NCBI RefSeq assembly: GCF_018861865.1
Contig: NZ_JAHLDV010000017.1
Coordinates: 1-58,657 of the forward strand
Direction: 5' to 3'
From: Clostridium frigoris
GTDB lineage: Bacteria > Bacillota > Clostridia > Clostridiales > Clostridiaceae
DNA length: 58,657 nucleotides
In this document: positions 54,696 to 58,657 of the stretch, piece after piece
How positions within the stretch are numbered: position 1 is the first letter of the stretch
Layout of the letters: each line of letters starts with the position of its first letter
Translations under genes and position numbers: made by a program
The notes under the pieces: generated by a model
The model's database searches: none
The model's input: the letters and a program-made list of their open reading frames with translations, nothing else
What the model was told of the DNA's origin: nothing

Positions 54696-55655
54696 ATGCA
54701 AATAAGGTTAGGATATGTGGCTACAGCATTAAAGTCAGCTAAAATAACTTCCGCAAGCACTGTAACTTTTTCTACATATACAAAACAATCAACTGATAGG
54801 GATAAGCTTGAAAAGCTACAAAAGGTAGCAGTTTCAAATGTTAATGATTTGCATAAAATTTTGGAATACACTGTAAAAAATGATGTCCACTTTTATAGAA
54901 TAACTTCAGCTTTAATTCCTTTAGCAGTACATCCTGAAGTAACTAACTGGGAATTTAGAAGAATTTTAAAAATGGATTTTGAATGGCTTGGAAATTATAT
55001 TAACAATAATAATTTACGGGTAGATATGCATCCAGATGAATCTAACGTTATAAATAGTTCAAAGGAAGAAGTAATAAAAAGCACTATAAAAAGTTTACAG
55101 TTTCATGCAAATATTTTTAAAGATATTAGTTATCCTTTAGGCAAAATGGTATTACATATTGGAGGTAAGGAAGGCGGAAAACTTGCTGCTACAGAAAGAT
55201 TCTTTAAGAATTTTAATAACTTACCAAAAGAAATAACAGATATGCTAATATTTGAAAATGATGATAAGAGCTTTACTACAAAAGAAGTATTAAGTATTTG
55301 CCAAGAAATAAAGGCACCTATGGTACTAGATGTACATCATCATAATTGCAATAACGGTGGTGACGATTTAGAACCTATGATAAAAGACATATTTGAAACT
55401 TGGGAAGGTCAATCTTTACCACCTAAGGTACATTTTTCTAGTCCGAAAACTGGAGAAAAAGATAAAAAACATGCTGATAACCTCGATGCAGCATCATTCA
55501 TTGAGTTTATTGAAAAGTGTATCCCTTTGGGAATAGATTTTGATGTATTATTAGAAGCAAAACTAGCTGATGTGGCTTTCTTTCAACTTCTAGAAGATGT
55601 AAAAGTCTTTAAACCAGAATGGACTTGGCTTGATAAAACTACTATAGAATTTTAA
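54696..55655 (+). CDS. uvsE: UV damage endonuclease UvsE
   Basis: A 319-residue TIM-barrel endonuclease (UvdE/UvsE family) that nicks 5' to UV photoproducts and abasic sites. Family motifs are RLGYVATALKSAKI at the N terminus, HFYRITSALIPLAVHPE near residue 65, VDMHPDESNV (metal His and Asp) near 108, VLHIGGKEGGK, IFENDDKSFTTKEVL and VLDVHHHNCN near 225. AGGAGTGAT before the ATG at 54696 is used rather than the ATG at 54681, which lies within the site. Single gene with a strong terminator. Spore or UV resistance is likely. Confidence 0.92.
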   Translation: MQIRLGYVATALKSAKITSASTVTFSTYTKQSTDRDKLEKLQKVAVSNVNDLHKILEYTVKNDVHFYRITSALIPLAVHPEVTNWEFRRILKMDFEWLGNYINNNNLRVDMHPDESNVINSSKEEVIKSTIKSLQFHANIFKDISYPLGKMVLHIGGKEGGKLAATERFFKNFNNLPKEITDMLIFENDDKSFTTKEVLSICQEIKAPMVLDVHHHNCNNGGDDLEPMIKDIFETWEGQSLPPKVHFSSPKTGEKDKKHADNLDAASFIEFIEKCIPLGIDFDVLLEAKLADVAFFQLLEDVKVFKPEWTWLDKTTIEF

Positions 55656-55669
55656 TAGAATACTTCTAT

Positions 55670-55717
55670 AAAAGAGAAGACTTTAGCAATATTTTTATTG
55701 CTAAAGTCTTCTCTTTT
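55670..55717. terminator. Terminator of uvsE
   Basis: A perfect 21-bp hairpin (arms 55670-55690 and 55697-55717) ending in TTTTATG. Confidence 0.9.
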
Positions 55718-55975
55718 ATGTAATCCTGATTACAATGCATTTAAATATGTAATATAAAAGAGGAATAATATTGCTACAATTGATAATCCCCCAACAGCTT
55801 ACATTTCACTTACAAGAGATGTTATTAAAAATAGCTTCATAATAGAAGCTGTTAAGGATATTTAAATTTTTTTAACAAAACATGTTTACAATTAATAATT
55901 TAAATGCTATGATTTATACAATCTTATAAAACTTAATAACTATCAAAGTAAAGTTATTAATTATATACAAATTCA
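55718..55975. other. Intergenic stretch with a possible 31-codon frame
   Basis: From 55771 an open frame without ATG/GTG/TTG starts after AGAGGAA: ATT GCT ACA ATT, reading on to DNPPTAYISLTRDVIKNS and a stop near 55865. The composition looks protein-like, but the segment is short and could be a gene remnant. An overlapping TTG-started 23-codon frame also exists. The Trp T-box leader follows. Confidence 0.25.
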
Positions 55976-56236
55976 CTGAACAGGAAGAGTAATTAAAGTA
56001 ATGCAATTTCAGAGAGCTGAGGATAGTGTAATCTCAGTATTGATAACTTTAGTGAATGGACCTGCTAGAAGTAACCCGAACTCAAACTTTGAGTGTAGTA
56101 GTTACCGGATGCCCACTGTTAGAAGGGCTAGAGTATTTTAGTACTCGAAGTATAAAATATGCTTCTTTTTTCAGCATAATTTAGGTGGTATAGCGAATAT
56201 CCTTCGCCCTAATATGGGGCGGAGGTTTTTTTTATT
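55976..56236 (+). ncRNA. T-box riboswitch, Trp specifier
   Basis: Starts with GAAGAGTAATTAAAG, then CAGAGAGCTGAGGAT (AG bulge/GNUG region), the specifier GAA-TGG-ACC (TGG at 56057-56059), and the T-box AGGTGGTATAGCG (56183-56195). A terminator CCTTCGCCC / GGGGCGGAGG (56201-56225) with T8 follows. The Trp codon agrees with the tryptophan transporter gene downstream, so uncharged tRNA-Trp should allow read-through. Confidence 0.9.
56201..56232 (+). terminator. T-box-controlled terminator
   Basis: Stem CCTTCGCCC (56201-56209) with GGGGCGGAGG (56216-56225), followed by TTTTTTTT. Confidence 0.9.
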
Positions 56237-56266
56237 TTAATAATTAATATAAAGGTGGTGATCAAT

Positions 56267-56278
56267 TTGATGTGCTGA
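56267..56278 (+). other. Tiny frame TTG-ATG-TGC-TGA after the T-box terminator
   Basis: AAAGGTGGTGATCAAT stands before TTG ATG TGC TGA, a good ribosome site followed by only two or three codons. It lies 70 bases ahead of the true trpP start. It could be a minimal upstream frame or an unused ribosome site. Confidence 0.25.
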
Positions 56279-56347
56279 AAGATACCGGCTTCTAAGATAA
56301 TATTAAAACCAATGAATCTTAATTATTTTGAAAAGGGGTTACTTTTT

Positions 56348-56860
56348 ATGAAAACAAATAAAATAATAATAACATCTCTATTACTAGCAATAGGTCTTAT
56401 ATTGCATCAAATTACACCAGGTATATTTTTAGGTATGAAACCAGATTTATTATTGGTATTTATGATTTTATCCATAACAATTACGAAAGATTTTAAAATT
56501 GCGTTAATAACAGGTATAGTTGCCGGTGTTTTATGTGCTTTAACTACTACTTTTCCAGGTGGGCAACTTCCTAGCATTATAGATAAAATAATAACTTCAA
56601 TATTTGTATATGTTATATATAAAAATCTAAAATCTAATTCTTCACTTAAATTAGCAAGCATTTATTTTCTTGGAACAATAGTAAGTGGAAGTATTTTTTT
56701 AAGCTCTGCTCTCTTTCTATTTAGTTTACCTGCACCTTTTTTAGCACTTTTTGTGTCAATAGTACTTCCTACTTCTGTATTTAATTGTTTCGTAGGATTT
56801 TCTATTCATAAACTTATTGCAACAAACCCAGCATTAAAAAGTAAATTTATAAATTTTTAA
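56348..56860 (+). CDS. trpP: Tryptophan transporter TrpP-type
   Basis: A 170-residue ECF-like membrane protein with about five hydrophobic helices: IIITSLLLAIGLILHQITPGI, then GMKPDLLLVFMILSI typical of TrpP/YhaG, and ALITGIVAGVLCALTTTFPGGQ. It imports tryptophan. The start at 56348 follows AAAGGGG; a frame opening at 56312 has none. The upstream T-box with a Trp specifier strongly supports the substrate. A convergent-gene terminator follows. Confidence 0.9.
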   Translation: MKTNKIIITSLLLAIGLILHQITPGIFLGMKPDLLLVFMILSITITKDFKIALITGIVAGVLCALTTTFPGGQLPSIIDKIITSIFVYVIYKNLKSNSSLKLASIYFLGTIVSGSIFLSSALFLFSLPAPFLALFVSIVLPTSVFNCFVGFSIHKLIATNPALKSKFINF

Positions 56861-56887
56861 CTTTTAAGAATATGATATAAAAACGTT

Positions 56888-56921
56888 AAAGAATCAAGCT
56901 CATAATAGAGCTTGATTCTTT
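56888..56921. terminator. Bidirectional terminator after trpP
   Basis: Perfect 13-bp arms AAAGAATCAAGCT and AGCTTGATTCTTT (56888-56900, 56909-56921). Confidence 0.85.
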
Positions 56922-56979
56922 AATTAAAAATCTTCTATTCTTCTTAACCATTCCGTTCTATTTTATTATAATTAAAGAT

Positions 56980-57135
56980 TTAGCTTTGCTCAGGATAATA
57001 CTGTTTAAATGCATCATCGTAATTTTCCGGTTTGTTAAATTCCTGAACTTCACTTACAAAAGTTTTCTTATCTCCATTTTTCTTCTCTACATATTGCTTT
57101 TCTGTACTTACTTTTTTATTACTATCATTGTCCAA
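56980..57135 (-). CDS. Small hydrophilic hypothetical protein
   Basis: A 51-residue highly charged protein (MDNDSNKKVSTEKQYVEKKN, ending DDAFKQYYPEQS). No known family is recognised. The frame opens at an ATG at 57168, but AGAGGAGATG followed by a TTG at 57135 is a better initiation site. Its composition resembles small polar proteins of spore-formers, but nothing ties it to a function. Confidence 0.6.
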   Translation of the reverse strand: MDNDSNKKVSTEKQYVEKKNGDKKTFVSEVQEFNKPENYDDAFKQYYPEQS

Positions 57136-57362
57136 AATAACATCTCCTCTTATCTTTTTTGGATACAAAATATTTATTGCATCGCTTACCTATAGTATTT
57201 ACAAAAATAAAAAATATATATATTCTTAAACAAATTTTTTCTGAAAATAATTATATAACCAGATATAAATATTTTTATATTTTTAATCTCATTATGTATT
57301 TTTATATTGTTACAATTTCTAACATAGGTTATTTTGTCGTTTCATGTTATAATATAGCTAAT

Positions 57363-57471
57363 ATATTGCCGAATTTCCTAAATGGAGAACGGGGGATTAT
57401 AAATGGGGTGAATCTCTCTTTAGAGTAGGGTACCTTTAACCCGAATCCGTCAACTAACCTCGCAGGCATAT
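57363..57471 (+). ncRNA. c-di-AMP riboswitch (ydaO-yuaA leader)
   Basis: Conserved segments in order: ATATTGCCGAATTTCC, GAACGGGGGATTATAAATGG, GGGGTGAATCTC, GGGTACCTTTAACCCGAATC, CGTCAACTAACCTCGCAGGC. The P1 helix can pair ATATTGCC with GGCATAT (57465-57471), directly before the AAAGGAGG ribosome site of the hydrolase gene. No terminator lies in between, so control of translation is possible. In clostridia this RNA commonly precedes cell-wall hydrolases and transporters. Confidence 0.9.
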
Positions 57472-57489
57472 AAAGGAGGCTTCAATATC

Positions 57490-58314
57490 ATTAAATTAAA
57501 TTTAAAAAACACTATACTAGCATTAACCTTAGTTTTAGCGAGTAGCAGCTCCGTATATGCTGCTACTTATCAAGTTAAATCGGGTGATACATTAAGTGAA
57601 ATCAGTAATGCCTATAACACAACTACAAATGTTTTAATGAAAAACAATAGACTACCAAGTGGTACCATACAAACTGGACAAGTACTAGATGTTCCAACTA
57701 ATACTTATAAAGTAGTAAGTGGCGACAGCCTATATTTTATAGCAAAAAGATATAGTTTACCATTAGATGAAATAAGAAAAGCAAATAATAAGTGGAGCGA
57801 TACTATTTATCCTGGAGATGTCTTTAAAATTCCAAGTAATTCTGAAAACGATAAAAAAGCACCTCATAATACGACTGAGAATAAACAATCGATAACACAA
57901 AAATCTTCAGTTACGCAACCAGCACCTCAGGATAATAAGATTATTAATTATTCTAATAGTGATGTAAAACTATTAGCTAAACTAATAACGGCTGAAGCAT
58001 CTGGTGAAAGTGATGATGCTATGGTATCTGTTGGCGCTACAGTTGTAAATAGAGTTCAAAGTTCGAAATATCCAAACGACATAAGTAGTGTAATTAACCA
58101 AAAAAGTGCTGGTCACTATCAATTTACTCCAGTAATGAATGGCATGATTAATAAAACTGCGAGTAGTTCCGCGCTTAATGCTGCATATAAGGCTTTAAGT
58201 GGTTCTGATCCAACTAAAGGTGCCTTGTTTTTTTATGATGGTACTGTAACAAATAAATGGTTAACTTCAAAACCAGTAGCTATTACTCTAGGCAAATTAA
58301 TATTTGCTTATTAA
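57490..58314 (+). CDS. LysM and SleB-type cell-wall hydrolase, apparent AUU (or AUC) start
   Basis: A 274-residue exported hydrolase. The signal peptide KLNLKNTILALTLVLASSSS ends at VYAA, followed by two LysM peptidoglycan-binding repeats (YQVKSGDTLSEI, YKVVSGDSLYFIA) and, from about residue 150, a SleB/CwlJ catalytic domain (LAKLITAEASGESDDAMVSV, VINQKSAGHYQFTPV) with the catalytic Glu in TAEASGE. The frame contains no ATG, GTG or TTG ahead of these parts; the first ATG (57637) would remove the signal peptide and the first LysM. AAAGGAGG (57472-57479) is followed at 7 bases by ATC and at 10 by ATT. The c-di-AMP riboswitch lies directly upstream. Confidence 0.83.
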   Translation: MKLNLKNTILALTLVLASSSSVYAATYQVKSGDTLSEISNAYNTTTNVLMKNNRLPSGTIQTGQVLDVPTNTYKVVSGDSLYFIAKRYSLPLDEIRKANNKWSDTIYPGDVFKIPSNSENDKKAPHNTTENKQSITQKSSVTQPAPQDNKIINYSNSDVKLLAKLITAEASGESDDAMVSVGATVVNRVQSSKYPNDISSVINQKSAGHYQFTPVMNGMINKTASSSALNAAYKALSGSDPTKGALFFYDGTVTNKWLTSKPVAITLGKLIFAY

Positions 58315-58327
58315 AAATTATGATTGT

Positions 58328-58368
58328 AAAAAAACAAACTTCCATGTTTTGTGGAGGTTTGTTTTTTT
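58328..58368 (+). terminator. Terminator of the LysM/SleB gene
   Basis: Arms 58328-58344 and 58352-58368 (16 of 17 paired) with T7 at the end. Confidence 0.88.
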
Positions 58369-58420
58369 ATATATAAATTATTGATTCTTTTCTATTATAA
58401 ATATAATTCTCCCAAAAAAT

Positions 58421-58467
58421 AAAATAAACAATTATAAACACTAAAAGTGATTATAATTGTTTATTTT
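58421..58467 (-). terminator. Strong terminator downstream of the 16S rRNA
   Basis: A 22-bp hairpin (21 paired) with a 3-base loop; on the minus strand ATTTTTT follows. It lies about 120 bases after the 16S 3' end with no 23S, 5S or tRNA gene in between. Confidence 0.75.
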
Positions 58468-58588
58468 ATTTTTAATATTAGTCTCTCAAAATTAAACAGA
58501 GAAATAGGAACGAGTAATTACAATAGATGTTTTGAAGAATAATTAAATTCTTCTATTATAAAGACCGAAGTCTCTATATCTACTCCCT

Positions 58589-58657
58589 AGAAAGGAGGTG
58601 ATCCAGCCGCAGGTTCTCCTACGGCTACCTTGTTACGACTTCACCCCAATCATCGAT
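58589..58657 (-). rRNA. 16S ribosomal RNA, 3' end (partial, cut by the window)
   Basis: The minus strand reads GTCGTAACAAGGTAGCCGTA followed by GGAGAACCTGCGGCTGGATC and the anti-Shine-Dalgarno CACCTCCTTTC at the end, the universal helix 45 region. Only the last 69 bases lie in the window. Typical clostridial 16S-flank sequence (CTCTGTTTAATTTTGAGAGA) follows. Confidence 0.95.

Noticed and set aside
57637-58314. LysM/SleB gene starting at the internal ATG at 57637
   Set aside because: That start would remove the signal peptide and the first LysM repeat, and it has no ribosome site. The upstream frame is open and coupled to a strong ribosome site.
58591-58605. AAAGGAGGTGATCC as a strong ribosome site near the right end
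   Set aside because: It is the complement of the 16S anti-Shine-Dalgarno tail, not a translation start.
1-58657. CRISPR array, prophage or insertion sequence
   Set aside because: No regularly spaced repeats, phage structural genes, transposase or integrase motifs were seen.

Overview
The window is low-GC DNA from an anaerobic, endospore-forming Firmicute, most likely a Clostridium of the Clostridiaceae. The signs are strong AGGAGG ribosome sites, long hairpin terminators, T-box, PyrR, TPP and c-di-AMP leader RNAs, sporulation or cortex genes (a PdaA-type deacetylase, a LysM/SleB hydrolase), and a clostridial-type 16S rRNA 3' end at the right edge. I see no prophage, insertion sequence or CRISPR array. 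The species was not identified.

210-10731 (minus): one long transcription unit, hdrB-hdrC-hdrA-flxD-flxC-flxB-flxA-fumarate reductase FeS subunit-fumarate reductase flavoprotein-fumarase alpha-fumarase beta. It is read from a regulatory region shared with a divergent LysR gene (11161-12054). Together it encodes an NAD(P)H-oxidising, probably electron-bifurcating Flx/Hdr complex beside a soluble fumarate reductase and fumarase, that is malate to fumarate to succinate.

12123-24028: a WG-repeat protein, exonuclease III (apparently with an AUU start), a glycosyltransferase, and a convergent UDP-glucuronate epimerase / UDP-glucose dehydrogenase pair. Then come an acetate/succinate transporter, an MBL-fold hydrolase, a SWIM-SNF2 ATPase, and a tRNA-Glu(CTC)/tRNA-Gln(CTG) pair.

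24029-38276: mostly small-molecule supply. A TPP-riboswitch operon encodes a thiamine-precursor ABC transporter. A patatin-like lipase follows. A polar amino-acid ABC transporter is followed directly by argG-argH under ARG-box-like sites. carAB sits behind a PyrR-type attenuator.

38546-51185: DegV, a membrane-anchored protein, a fusion of a degenerate UvrD-like helicase with a LexA-type self-cleaving protease, PdaA, a PadR/short-DUF2812/TraX unit, two tandem DegT-type aminotransferases, a MerR-methyltransferase fusion and a DbpA-type RNA helicase.

51467-58657: a UBA/DUF4342 protein, a two-component system, UV endonuclease UvsE, a tryptophan transporter behind a Trp T-box, and a c-di-AMP riboswitch controlling a LysM/SleB hydrolase with no ATG/GTG/TTG start. 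The window ends inside a 16S rRNA gene on the minus strand that has no 23S gene after it. The points most worth a second look are the Flx/Hdr/fumarate reductase cluster, the helicase-LexA fusion, the hairpin between ribosome site and start codon of hdrB, and the two AUU-type starts.
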